A DNA stretch of 22,002 nucleotides, from positions 1-22,002 of IMG/VR virus record IMGVR_UViG_3300031523_000011, one strand, 5' to 3'. This DNA comes from a virus. The notes under the pieces were generated by a model that was not told where the DNA came from, did not search any database, and saw nothing but the letters and a program-made list of their open reading frames with translations. Position 1 is the first letter of the stretch. Each line of letters begins with the position of its first letter. This document shows positions 12,906-20,360 of the stretch, one piece after another. Both the position numbers and the translations under genes were made by a program.

Positions 12906-13673
12906 ATGAGCGGAAAACTTGCAACAGTTCAGGATCAACAAACTTCTTTGATTGCTACATTTGGCAATCGTTACGGGGTCAACGAAAACAAAGTGCTCCA
13001 AACCTTGAAGGCAACAGCGTTCAAGCAGAGCGGCGGGAAAGATGTTAGCAACGAGCAGATGATTAGCCTTCTCGTTGTTGCGAACGAGTACAACCTCAAC
13101 CCTTTTACAAAGGAAATATACGCTTTTTCGTCAAATGGCGGAATCACTCCAATCGTCAGTATAGATGGATGGATGAAAATCGTTAACGCGCACCCAGACA
13201 TGGACGGGATGGAATTTAGCGACAATATTGTTGATAACAAGTTGGTTTCAATTACTTGCTCAATATTTCGAAAGGGCCGGTCGCACCCGACAACGGTTAC
13301 CGAATATTTGGAAGAGTGTAAAAAATCGACGGACCCATGGAAAAAATGGCCTGCGCGAATGTTGCGGCACAAAGCTGCTATCCAGTGTGCTCGCTACGCT
13401 TTTTCACTTTCGGGAATCTCCGATCCAGACGAAGCCGACCGTATTCAAGAGAGCATCAAAGTAGTCGACGACGAGTCTGTTGTAATTGATTGCGTAGATG
13501 TTGAGACAGCAAATTACCCTGAACAAAAATTCAACGACAACTATCCAGCATGGAAGGCCGCAATTGAATCGGGAAAGCTAACTCCGGGCGCGATCATTGC
13601 AAAGTTAGAAACAATCGGGCCGATCACTGACGGGCAAAGGAAATCCATTCACAGCATAGAGGCGAGATCATGA
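12906..13673 (+). CDS. bet: Single-strand annealing recombinase, Bet/RecT family
   Basis: 255 aa. It coats and anneals complementary single strands exposed by the neighbouring exonuclease. Family signature is clear: LNPFTKEIYAFSSNGGITPI, IVSIDGWMKIVNAHPD, ITCSIFRKGRSHPTTVTEYL and PWKKWPARMLRHKAAIQCAR followed by YAFSLSGISDPDEADRI, which matches the lambda Bet group more closely than E. coli RecT. The C-terminal 60 residues vary, as usual. The stop overlaps the exonuclease start (ATGA), so both are probably made together. Start ATG with AAAGGACGG upstream. Length is normal (lambda Bet is about 260 aa). Confidence 0.95.
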   Translation: MSGKLATVQDQQTSLIATFGNRYGVNENKVLQTLKATAFKQSGGKDVSNEQMISLLVVANEYNLNPFTKEIYAFSSNGGITPIVSIDGWMKIVNAHPDMDGMEFSDNIVDNKLVSITCSIFRKGRSHPTTVTEYLEECKKSTDPWKKWPARMLRHKAAIQCARYAFSLSGISDPDEADRIQESIKVVDDESVVIDCVDVETANYPEQKFNDNYPAWKAAIESGKLTPGAIIAKLETIGPITDGQRKSIHSIEARS

Positions 13674-15271
13674 GTGAAGCGATTACGCACACGGAAAAGC
13701 AAGGTTCAGCCGAGTGGCTTTCGCTGCGACAGAAGTTCAACACGGCATCAGAGGCCAGCGCAATGATGGGCGTTGACAAGCACACGACGAGAGACGAATT
13801 GCTTGCGCTGAAGGCTGGCGGACCTGCAAAAGAGTTTAGCGATTACACAAAAAACGTTGTTTTTCCGAGGGGTCATGAAGTTGAAGCCCTAGCCAGGCCG
13901 ATCGCGGAGACGGTGATAGGCGGCGAGCTTTACCCTGTCGTCATGAGCAGGAACGGCTTGCTTGCTAGTTGTGACGGGATTGTGATGCTGGAGGACGTTG
14001 CTTGGGAGCACAAACAATGGAGCGAGTCGCTAGCCGATTCCATCTTGAACTTTGGAATACCAGATTCTCATATTTGGCAACTCGTTCAAATTTGCTATGT
14101 CACCGACTGCGAAAAGATTTTATTTACTGTTTCCGATGGCACGGATGAAAATCTTGTAAATTGCTGGTATGACGCGAACGCGGACGACAGGCGCAAACTC
14201 CTTGCAGGGTGGGAACAGTTCGACAAGGACGTCGCTAATTACGTGCACGCGGCGCCAGCGCCAAAACCTGTAGCTGACAGCATCGATTCACTGCCGGCGC
14301 TTAATATTAGAATTACCGGAGAAGTCGCTGAGTCTAATCTAGCAGCTTACCGCGATCGGGCTATGCAGATCATTAGCGCGATCAATACGAACTTGATAAC
14401 CGATCAGCATTTTGTGGACGCCGAAGCTGCGGTTAAATGGTGCGCCAGCGCTGAAAGCAAGGTTGAATCAATCAAAGAGCAGGCGTTATGTCAGACACGA
14501 AGTATCGACGAACTTTTTAAAGCAATGGACGAGATCAAGGAAACGCTGCGTCAAAAGCGGTTATCGCTAGACAAGTTGGTCAAGACGGAAAAAGAAAGCC
14601 GAAAGCGCGAGATGATTAAAGCTGCAGAGGGCAATTTGTGCGACGAGATTCACATCGCAAACGAAGCTCTGAGCCCTGTTCGCGTCAATGTCTGCGCTGA
14701 CTTTGCTTCTGCGATCAAGGGCAAGCGCACTATTGAGTCACAACAAAACCAAATCAACACGGAGCTCGCCAGGGCCAAGATTGAGATAACTTGCCAGGCT
14801 CGCGAGATTACAAGCCGCCTTGAAGTTATCAAGAATTTTGAGGCGTACGATTTCCTGTTTCGCGATCTTCAGCATCTTGTAAGTCTTGAAGAAGACAATT
14901 TACTACTTGTCGCGACTGTGCGAGTCGAGGGCTACGAGCAAAAAGAAAAGGCAAGGCGTGTGGCAAAAGAAGCCGCCGAAGTTGCGGAAAAGTTACGAAT
15001 TGAAACAGCGATGGCCGCAAAGCTGGAGGCCGAAACGCCGCCATCTGCGAGCCTTCAATACGACTCAAAGATATCAACGGTAGTGTCAACAATAGCGCAG
15101 TGGGCAGAGCCAGCGGCAATGACGATTCAGCCGAGCAAACTTATCATAATCACATATAAGAACATGAAGTCAGGACCGAAATTACTGGAAATAATGGACG
15201 CGGAAGGCAACGAACTTTCGATAGAAGCAACCGGCGACGGTCAAATCAAAACTATTACAATAGAGGTGTAG
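13670..15271 (+). CDS. YqaJ-type exonuclease with long C-terminal helical extension
   Basis: 533 aa. The first 200 residues are a lambda-exonuclease/YqaJ-like PD-(D/E)XK nuclease: [20 protein letters not shown] (substrate-binding part), GHEVE (E70 or E72), the catalytic Asp in SCDGIV (D102) and E-x-K in WEHKQ (E113, K115). It would resect double-strand ends 5'-3' and hand the single strand to the annealing protein encoded just upstream. Residues about 205-470 form an extended helical/coiled-coil region ([36 protein letters not shown]), and the last 50 residues form a small beta domain. The extension at least doubles the size of a simple YqaJ nuclease and is seen in some other phages; its role is unknown. 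Confidence 0.88.
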   Translation: MSEAITHTEKQGSAEWLSLRQKFNTASEASAMMGVDKHTTRDELLALKAGGPAKEFSDYTKNVVFPRGHEVEALARPIAETVIGGELYPVVMSRNGLLASCDGIVMLEDVAWEHKQWSESLADSILNFGIPDSHIWQLVQICYVTDCEKILFTVSDGTDENLVNCWYDANADDRRKLLAGWEQFDKDVANYVHAAPAPKPVADSIDSLPALNIRITGEVAESNLAAYRDRAMQIISAINTNLITDQHFVDAEAAVKWCASAESKVESIKEQALCQTRSIDELFKAMDEIKETLRQKRLSLDKLVKTEKESRKREMIKAAEGNLCDEIHIANEALSPVRVNVCADFASAIKGKRTIESQQNQINTELARAKIEITCQAREITSRLEVIKNFEAYDFLFRDLQHLVSLEEDNLLLVATVRVEGYEQKEKARRVAKEAAEVAEKLRIETAMAAKLEAETPPSASLQYDSKISTVVSTIAQWAEPAAMTIQPSKLIIITYKNMKSGPKLLEIMDAEGNELSIEATGDGQIKTITIEV

Positions 15272-15275
15272 AAAA

Positions 15276-15710
15276 ATGGCACGAGGAATCAACAAAGTAA
15301 TTTTAGTCGGCAATCTTGGCAATGATCCAGAGACGCGCAGCATGCCTAACGGCGGGAGCGTTGCAAATATCAGTATCGCGACCAGTGAGTCCTGGAAGGA
15401 CAAGACTACGGGTGACCAGCAGGAACGTACAGAATGGCACAAGGTCGTTTTTTTTGGAAAGCTTGCTGAGATTGTCGCCCAATACCTGAAGAAAGGTTCC
15501 AGCGTCTACGTTGAAGGCTCCTTACGCACAAATCAATGGGAGAAAGATGGGCAAAAGCACTATTCCACAGAAGTTATTGCCAGCGAGATGCAAATGTTAG
15601 GCGGTCGCGGCGATGGCGACAACGGCGGCGGTGGTCAGAGCAACTCAGGCGGCAATAGAGGCGGATCTGCGCAGCCGATTGACGACTTTGATCAGTCGAT
15701 TCCATTCTAG
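15276..15710 (+). CDS. ssb: Single-stranded DNA-binding protein
   Basis: 144 aa. It has the OB-fold of bacterial [60 protein letters not shown], and [20 protein letters not shown] Gly/Asn-rich linker follows (about 108-132), then the acidic tail DDFDQSIPF, the docking peptide by which SSB recruits partner proteins. It protects single-stranded intermediates in replication and recombination, and NinB and RdgC are likely functional neighbours. Five nucleotides separate it from the exonuclease gene. The intact tail indicates a fully functional protein. Confidence 0.97.
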   Translation: MARGINKVILVGNLGNDPETRSMPNGGSVANISIATSESWKDKTTGDQQERTEWHKVVFFGKLAEIVAQYLKKGSSVYVEGSLRTNQWEKDGQKHYSTEVIASEMQMLGGRGDGDNGGGGQSNSGGNRGGSAQPIDDFDQSIPF

Positions 15711-15743
15711 CCGTTACTTTTACGCAGTAAATCAAAGGCAAGA

Positions 15744-16190
15744 ATGATGCAATCTAAAAAATGCTTTAAATGTGGGGCTGAAAAGCCCCTAGAGGAATTT
15801 TACAGGCATCCGATAATGGCCGATGGCCGTGTCAACAAATGCAAACTGTGCAATAAATTCGACGTTACAGCCAATCGCGTCAAAAATATTGAGCATTACA
15901 GGCTCTATGATCGCAGTAGAGGGGGCAGGTGGTCGCCGGGATATTCGCGGGCTTGGCGGGAAAAGAACCCGCAAAAGTATAAAGCTCAAAGCATGGTAAA
16001 CAACTCAATCCGAGACAAAAAGCTATCTCGACAGCCGTGCGAAGTTTGCGGAACTGATAAGAGCATTCACGGTCATCACGACGATTACCTGAAACCGCTA
16101 GACGTTCGATGGCTGTGCGCGGTCCATCACAGCCAATGGCACAAAGAAAACGGCGAAGGGCTAAATGGATCAGTCAACGCTAAAACATAA
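15744..16190 (+). CDS. HNH-like zinc protein
   Basis: 148 aa. Two Cys4-type zinc sites are visible: CFKCGAEKPLEEF with CKLC (residues about 7-37), and CEVCGTDKSIHGHHDDYLKP with LCAVHHSQWHKENG (about 98-138). The second resembles an HNH endonuclease (C..C ... HGHHDDY ... H..WH), with the paired His that would form the beta-beta-alpha metal site. It may be a free-standing phage HNH nuclease or a structural DNA-binding relative. It has its own AAAGG ribosome-binding site. Whether it cuts DNA, and where, cannot be told; it sits between the recombination genes ssb and rdgC. Confidence 0.75.
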   Translation: MMQSKKCFKCGAEKPLEEFYRHPIMADGRVNKCKLCNKFDVTANRVKNIEHYRLYDRSRGGRWSPGYSRAWREKNPQKYKAQSMVNNSIRDKKLSRQPCEVCGTDKSIHGHHDDYLKPLDVRWLCAVHHSQWHKENGEGLNGSVNAKT

Positions 16191-16220
16191 ATCAACCCAA
16201 TTAAATTAAGAGAAGATATC

Positions 16221-17171
16221 ATGAAATTTAAAGCAGCACGGATTTACACGCTAAAGCAACCGCTTGACCTTTCTACTTTTGACGAAGACCTGGCGAAGCT
16301 GGCGTTTGTCCCATGCTCTGGTTTGCGGGCCGAATCAGCTGGGTGGGTTGCGCCTTTCGACGGCGCCCCGGGACTTTTCCGCGACGCCCGGGAAGCGATT
16401 GCGCTGAAGCTGAGAAAGCAGAAAAAGGCAATCCCGGCGTCGGCGCTTGCTGACGCGCTGAAAGAAAAAGTCGACAAGCACACGGAATTATTTGGTTCAG
16501 CGCCAAGCGTCAAAGTCAAGCGAGATCTAAAAGACGACTGCATTGCAGAAATGACGCCGGATGCATTGCCCGTCACAGCCTCAATTGACATGCTGATCTT
16601 CGATAAATTTATCTGCATCGGTACGTCGTCGGCGGCTGACGCTGAACTAGCTCTGACGACGTTACGCTCGACGCTTGGGACTTTGCCCGTCCTGCCGCTT
16701 GCGTCTTGTAACGAGCCAAAAGAGGCGTTCACAGAATGGCTTTCTGATTATGCATCCCCAGAAGGTACTTTTTTGGGATGCAATTTTGATCTGATTGACT
16801 CTCAGCACGGATCGAAGGCGAAGTTTCGATCCGTGGAGCCAAGCGAGGATGTAACTGGATTAATTCGCGACGGCATGAGCTGCACGAAAATCCAACTTTC
16901 GACGCAAGACCTGCATTTTTCAGTAGATAACAACCTGGCATTTTCTTCGATCATCGATCGTCGAGAGATAAGCGACGAAATCGATGCAGAGGAGGATCCT
17001 GATGCGCGCTACGACGCCGATGTGATTCTAGCTGCGGACATGCTGCGGTTGCTCATAAATACGACCATCACTGCCCTAGGCGGTTCTCCTGAATCGACAG
17101 AAAAAGAGCTGCTTGCGCCGCCATTTCACTCAAACTGCCCGTTGATTTATTTATTTGATTTAATTGATTGA
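16221..17171 (+). CDS. rdgC: RdgC-like recombination-associated protein
   Basis: 316 aa, close to the 303 aa of E. coli RdgC. RdgC forms a ring on double-stranded DNA and limits RecA access. Visible family features: a start of the form MKFKAARIYTLKQPLDL, CSGLRAESAGWVAPF near residues 33-47, LRKQKKAIPASALADALKEK, and the C-terminal SCTKIQLSTQDLHFSVDNNL. The sequence is otherwise diverged from the E. coli protein, as phage copies usually are. It sits in the same operon as the annealing protein, exonuclease and SSB, so it probably controls RecA during phage recombination. The start ATG has a modest AGAGAAG upstream. Confidence 0.88.
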   Translation: MKFKAARIYTLKQPLDLSTFDEDLAKLAFVPCSGLRAESAGWVAPFDGAPGLFRDAREAIALKLRKQKKAIPASALADALKEKVDKHTELFGSAPSVKVKRDLKDDCIAEMTPDALPVTASIDMLIFDKFICIGTSSAADAELALTTLRSTLGTLPVLPLASCNEPKEAFTEWLSDYASPEGTFLGCNFDLIDSQHGSKAKFRSVEPSEDVTGLIRDGMSCTKIQLSTQDLHFSVDNNLAFSSIIDRREISDEIDAEEDPDARYDADVILAADMLRLLINTTITALGGSPESTEKELLAPPFHSNCPLIYLFDLID

Positions 17172-17227
17172 TGTATCAGATAGGATTTAGTAATATTAAT
17201 TACATCAACAACGAAGCAGGAATAGAA

Positions 17228-17470
17228 ATGATTGACGCAGTAGATTTGACAGGAACACAAGAGTATTTGAATAAAGACGGCATGCTGTGTGAAAAGAGTT
17301 ATCGCCTGATGAAACGCTATGCCCAAGGACATGACGAGTTCATAACTTGCATGGTCATAGACAGGCTGCCAGCCAGCGCCGCACGAATGACTTTTGACCG
17401 GGAAGCGCAACACTGCAGCATGAGAGACGAAGTTTGGCTAGAGTTGGATTGCAGCTACACAGTCAACTAG
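17228..17470 (+). CDS. Small unknown early protein
   Basis: 80 aa. I chose the ATG at 17228 because AGGA lies 6 nt upstream; an ATG at 17171 and a TTG at 17168 in the same frame have no ribosome-binding site. The product (MIDAVDLTGTQEYLNKDGML at the start) is mostly helical then beta-like, with five Cys and no CxxC pair, and ends WLELDCSYTVN. No recognised family. It lies between rdgC and the pentapeptide-repeat gene. Confidence 0.65.
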   Translation: MIDAVDLTGTQEYLNKDGMLCEKSYRLMKRYAQGHDEFITCMVIDRLPASAARMTFDREAQHCSMRDEVWLELDCSYTVN

Positions 17471-17510
17471 GCATCTAAAACATGACAATAACGCGCAGCG
17501 AGGCAAAGAA

Positions 17511-18206
17511 ATGAAAAAAATAACACAATCTGAATTTGAAGAAAAAGTCAAGCTGCACAGACTGTGGCGTGAGGACCATAGCGATGGCGTCAGGTTAGTT
17601 TTGACCGGCTGCATTTTGACCGGCATCGATTTTAGCGGCTGCAACTTTCGCGGCAGCGACTTGAGCTACTGCAACTTGCTCCACTGCGACTTGCGCAACA
17701 GTGACATGCGCCACTGCAACTTGAGCTACGGCAACTTGCGCCACTGCGACTTGCGCAACAGTGACATGCGCAACTGCAACTTGAGCTACTGCAACTTGAG
17801 CGGCAGTGACATGCGAGGCAGTGACTTGAGCGACAGCGACTTGACGGGTTGCAACTTGGATGGCTGCGACTTGACCGACGCAATCATTCCTTCGCCAGCG
17901 GCGCCTATTGCAACTCCAAAAGGCCCGCAGACCCGCCAAGGTATTTTAGACACAGCCCGAAGCCACGTCAGCAAGGATCGTGAGTCTACAAGCGAGTCGC
18001 CGGAGGATAGTTTCGGCGTCATTGCAGAATATTGGGAAACCCATCTGGGCCACCCAGTCAAAGCCACGGACGTGGCAATAATGATGGCATTGCTAAAGGT
18101 CGCAAGGCTGCGTACCACGCCTACCAGCCTTGACAGTTGGGTTGATTTGGCGGGTTACGCAGCTTGCGGTGGTGAGATCGCGATGAAGGACAAGACTGAT
18201 GCATAG
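17511..18206 (+). CDS. Pentapeptide-repeat protein fused to DUF6378 domain
   Basis: 231 aa, ATG with GAGG upstream. After a 30-residue helical start, about 18 pentapeptide repeats run from near residue 31 to 125, of the form (S/N/C)(D/N)(L/M/F)xx, as in GSDLSYCNLLHCDLRNSDM. Such repeats build a right-handed beta-helix; in MfpA/Qnr proteins this shape mimics DNA and binds gyrase, but many other functions exist. A short linker leads to a C-terminal domain (about 155-225): GVIAEYWETHLGHPVKATDV, then MALLKVARL and DLAGYAACGGE, which matches the phage domain DUF6378. I have not commonly seen this pairing. The repeats are unusually rich in Cys, which alternate with Ser at the same position. Confidence 0.85.
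   Translation: MKKITQSEFEEKVKLHRLWREDHSDGVRLVLTGCILTGIDFSGCNFRGSDLSYCNLLHCDLRNSDMRHCNLSYGNLRHCDLRNSDMRNCNLSYCNLSGSDMRGSDLSDSDLTGCNLDGCDLTDAIIPSPAAPIATPKGPQTRQGILDTARSHVSKDRESTSESPEDSFGVIAEYWETHLGHPVKATDVAIMMALLKVARLRTTPTSLDSWVDLAGYAACGGEIAMKDKTDA
17661..17840 (+). repeat. 60-bp tandem repeats encoding whole beta-helix turns
   Basis: Three 60-bp units begin at 17661, 17721 and 17781, and each starts TTGAGCTAC. Units 1 and 2 differ at 3 of 60 positions; unit 3 is more diverged after its first 20 bp. One unit codes four pentapeptides, that is one full coil of the beta-helix, so the array looks like a recent duplication of one structural turn. Confidence 0.8.
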
Positions 18207-18417
18207 GCTTATAGTAAGAAACGCCCTGGGCGAGCAAATTGGAATTAAGAAGATCGACATTGCCAAGATTTCGTCAGCTTTTGCGATGAGAACCGCGCAG
18301 CTCCGAGACGAAGCGCAAAAAATTGTCAAAAATATTAAGACTGAATCGGCAGAAAAAGATTTTCGGTGGGTACTAATAAGCCATTCAAACCGAGCAATTT
18401 CAGAGGGGAAGTTATGA
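18199..18417 (+). CDS. Small unknown early protein
   Basis: 72 aa. It starts with an ATG overlapping the end of the pentapeptide gene by 8 nt, with GGA 8 nt upstream. The product is basic and helical (IGIKKIDIAKISSAFAMRTA, then AQKIVKNIKTE), ending WVLISHSNRAISEGKL. No Cys, membrane segment or recognised family. The end overlaps the next gene's start (4 nt), and this overlap style continues through the following genes. Confidence 0.6.
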   Translation: MHRLIVRNALGEQIGIKKIDIAKISSAFAMRTAQLRDEAQKIVKNIKTESAEKDFRWVLISHSNRAISEGKL

Positions 18418-18665
18418 AGCCAATTATTTATGTAAGCATCGACGCCAGCGGCGGCATTGCCGCGATGCAAGTTGCACACCCGACAAGCCCGCCGGCAGAC
18501 GGACTCGCTTGGATCACATACGCACCCGCGAGCTCGAATCTCGCCGGTGCGTTGGAGGAAAACAAAAAGCTGGAAGCCCGAAACAGCCAGCTTCGCAAAG
18601 AAGTTCGCCACCACGATACGCGGGCCGCAATGCGGGCTCAAGAGCGATCTGAGGGAATGCCGTGA
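18414..18665 (+). CDS. Small unknown early protein
   Basis: 83 aa, ATG with a strong GAGGGGAAG site. The N-terminal half is beta-like (MKPIIYVSIDASGGIAAMQV), the C-terminal half a charged helix (LEENKKLEARNSQLRKEVRH) that could form a coiled coil. No family recognised. Confidence 0.6.
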   Translation: MKPIIYVSIDASGGIAAMQVAHPTSPPADGLAWITYAPASSNLAGALEENKKLEARNSQLRKEVRHHDTRAAMRAQERSEGMP

Positions 18666-18883
18666 TGAATAAATCCTGCTTGTTTTGTAAAAAAGAGCTA
18701 GTTCGACGCACGATAGCAGCCGGCAGGCTAGAAAACGTAACGCAGTATCGGCGCAGAAAGTATTGCAACAAAAAATGCATTGCAGCGCTTAAAAAGACGG
18801 GCGTTGTGACTTCGCCCACATACGCAAGCGATCATGTGCCCTTTGTAAAAATGGCACGCAAGCTTTGGAGATTACCGGCATGA
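18665..18883 (+). CDS. Small four-Cys zinc-finger-like protein
   Basis: 72 aa from the ATG at 18665 (TGATG overlap with the preceding stop); a GTG one codon earlier is also possible and better spaced from GAGGG. Two Cys pairs, CLFCKKEL near the N-terminus and YCNKKCIAAL around residues 32-37, separated by a basic stretch (RRTIAAGRLENVTQYRRRKY), look like a small zinc finger. The basic charge suggests nucleic-acid binding. Exact family unknown. It overlaps the next gene by 4 nt (ATGA). Confidence 0.65.
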   Translation: MNKSCLFCKKELVRRTIAAGRLENVTQYRRRKYCNKKCIAALKKTGVVTSPTYASDHVPFVKMARKLWRLPA

Positions 18884-19044
18884 CTGAATTTATGAGCATG
18901 GCTGAGGCAATGGCTGAAATCGAGCGTTTGAATGCAAGACTAGAGATTTTGCAAGATGCTGCAGACAACGGCGTGCTAGTAACACGCGCTGAGACCGAGC
19001 AGACGGACGACGTAATTCATGACGCTCTTTGGGGGTGCAAGTGA
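18880..19044 (+). CDS. Small unknown early protein
   Basis: 54 aa. ATG overlaps the preceding stop (ATGA); the product has an N-terminal helix of coiled-coil type (MAEAMAEIERLNARLEILQD) and an acidic end (TEQTDDVIHDALWGCK). It ends at a GCAAGTGATGA junction like those in the leftward operon. No family recognised. It is the first of four consecutive small genes with heptad-type helices. Confidence 0.55.
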   Translation: MTEFMSMAEAMAEIERLNARLEILQDAADNGVLVTRAETEQTDDVIHDALWGCK

Positions 19045-19193
19045 TGAATGAATTAATATGTAGTTGCGGCGCTACGTGCTCTGAAGTTGAGAGACTAGAA
19101 GCAGATTTGAAGCTAAGTCAGGAAGAGGTAGTTTATCTTCGCAAGCGCTTGAATATTGACGTGTACGGCAACCCATTGGCGGTAGAGCTATGA
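19044..19193 (+). CDS. Small Cys-containing coiled-coil protein
   Basis: 49 aa, ATG at 19044 overlapping the preceding stop (TGATG) with GGGGG and GCAAG upstream. The N-terminal CSCGATC has three Cys close together, followed by a heptad-type helix (VERLEADLKLSQEEVVYLRK). No recognised family. Its stop overlaps the next ATG (ATGA). Confidence 0.55.
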   Translation: MNELICSCGATCSEVERLEADLKLSQEEVVYLRKRLNIDVYGNPLAVEL

Positions 19194-19492
19194 GCATTAA
19201 AAAGTATGAACTTTACGTTGACAATTATCAAGATGACAACGGCGACGACTGCAGCAATGTCGAGCACATCGGCGACGACAAAGGCGATTGGTGCAAAGCC
19301 AGCGACGTTGAAGAGCTGCAAGCCAGTCATGCGGCTGAGATTAGGCTGGTGCGATCAGCCAGCGAGCGGCTTTTTCGAGACAATAAAAAACTGCAAGCTG
19401 ACTTGTACATTCTTGCAACAACTCGTGCAACTCTGTCCGACGAAAACGAAAAGTTGCGCAATTTAATCAAAGACTTGGAGCAAAAGTCATGA
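19190..19492 (+). CDS. Small acidic coiled-coil protein
   Basis: 100 aa. The N-terminal 40 residues are acidic, with a cluster of Asp (YELYVDNYQDDNGDDCSNVE), followed by a long helix with heptad pattern (EELQASHAAEIRLVRSASER, then NEKLRNLIKDLEQ). ATGA overlap with the preceding gene. No enzyme motif. An acidic surface patch is common in phage proteins that bind host DNA-binding partners, but that is speculation here. Confidence 0.6.
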   Translation: MSIKKYELYVDNYQDDNGDDCSNVEHIGDDKGDWCKASDVEELQASHAAEIRLVRSASERLFRDNKKLQADLYILATTRATLSDENEKLRNLIKDLEQKS

Positions 19493-19668
19493 TTGAAAGC
19501 ATTGCGGCAATCGAGCAGAAAATCAGCGAGTCAGACAAGATCTCCAAAGAAATCGATGAATTTTTAGCGAAAGGCCTGGAAATTACCGGCGTCGATTTTG
19601 GTGCCGGGCAAAGCAGCGATAAGCCTTGGGGCGATTATCAATCTAAGACTGAAAAAGAGGCAAGTTGA
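19489..19668 (+). CDS. Small unknown early protein
   Basis: 59 aa, ATGA overlap with the preceding gene. Helical first half (MIESIAAIEQKISESDKISK), then a short polar segment (TGVDFGAGQSSDKPWGDYQS). It ends EKEAS, whose codons contain the GAGGCAAG ribosome-binding site of the next gene. No recognised family. Confidence 0.55.
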   Translation: MIESIAAIEQKISESDKISKEIDEFLAKGLEITGVDFGAGQSSDKPWGDYQSKTEKEAS

Positions 19669-19669
19669 A

Positions 19670-19819
19670 ATGAAAATAACAAACGAAAACGGCCTTTACG
19701 TAGCGACATTTAGGCACAGAAGCGGCGAGATCTGCATGGGGTTCGCCCCTTCATGGATTGAAGCTGTTAACTACTGCCTGGAGCGGTTTAAAGAGCGTAA
19801 CGCCAAAGGACTAAGCTAA
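19670..19819 (+). CDS. Small unknown early protein
   Basis: 49 aa, ATG with GAGGCAAG upstream. It reads MKITNENGLYVATFRHRSGE followed by a helix (SWIEAVNYCLERFKERNA), a small beta-beta-beta-alpha arrangement that recalls DNA-interacting domains such as AP2 or Arc-like folds, but too short for a firm call. Its stop overlaps the start of the AP2 plus HTH gene (TAATG), so the two are probably made together. Confidence 0.55.
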   Translation: MKITNENGLYVATFRHRSGEICMGFAPSWIEAVNYCLERFKERNAKGLS

Positions 19820-20349
19820 TGCGCAAGATTAAATCGCCGTATCACATAGATCTAGACCTTGCAGACTCTCCTGAACCTGCATATCAGGCAGCGGGGGCTA
19901 GGAGCAAAACTGGCGTAAAAGGCGTTTCCATTTGCAAAAATGGAAAATACAGAGCATCTTTAACAGTGAGTGGCGCTCGTAAGTCGCTCGGATACTTTTC
20001 ATCTTTGCCGGAAGCCGCTGACGCTGTTAAGCACGCTGAAGCTTTTTATGGACCCTCATCAGGCAAACTTGTTCGAGTAGCTGTAAGCGTTCACCCAGAC
20101 CACATTCAAGCTCTACAGCAGCACGTTAAGCTAAATCTGCAGGAGCCGTTTACGCCAGATCCGCGATCAAGATTTACAGCCGACGAAATTTCGAGCATAC
20201 AACGGCTGTCCAGGAGCCGACAAAAAAAGCAAGTAGAGATTGCAGCAATGTATAACTGCGGCCAAGGCACAATATCCAAAATAATAAGAAGCGGATGTTC
20301 AACGGGGAAAAAGCGCGCCGAACAATCCTTGACTTTTTTGCGGATTTAA
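19819..20349 (+). CDS. AP2-like plus HTH DNA-binding protein
   Basis: 176 aa. Residues about 28-78 form an AP2/integrase-arm-like three-stranded DNA-binding domain: SKTGVKGVSICKNGKYRASL, then KSLGYFSSLPEAADAVKHAE. In phages AP2 domains usually come with an HNH nuclease; no HNH is visible here. Instead, residues about 116-158 look like a helix-turn-helix: FTADEISSIQRLS followed by QVEIAAMYNCGQGTISKIIR. The combination suggests a sequence-specific regulator or a degenerate homing-type DNA-binding protein. As the last gene of the rightward early operon it is a candidate late regulator, but nothing in the sequence shows its target. Confidence 0.75.
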   Translation: MRKIKSPYHIDLDLADSPEPAYQAAGARSKTGVKGVSICKNGKYRASLTVSGARKSLGYFSSLPEAADAVKHAEAFYGPSSGKLVRVAVSVHPDHIQALQQHVKLNLQEPFTPDPRSRFTADEISSIQRLSRSRQKKQVEIAAMYNCGQGTISKIIRSGCSTGKKRAEQSLTFLRI

Positions 20350-20360
20350 AATTAGGCAAA

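Noticed and set aside
16244-16732. Antisense frame of 162 codons opposite rdgC
   Set aside because: It lies wholly within a firm gene, is Ser/Ala-rich and low in complexity, and has no ribosome-binding site.
17595-17939. Antisense frame of 114 codons rich in Val-Ala-Gln repeats
   Set aside because: It is the mirror of the pentapeptide-repeat DNA; the 15-bp and 60-bp periodicity keeps antisense frames open. No ribosome-binding site or separate context supports it.
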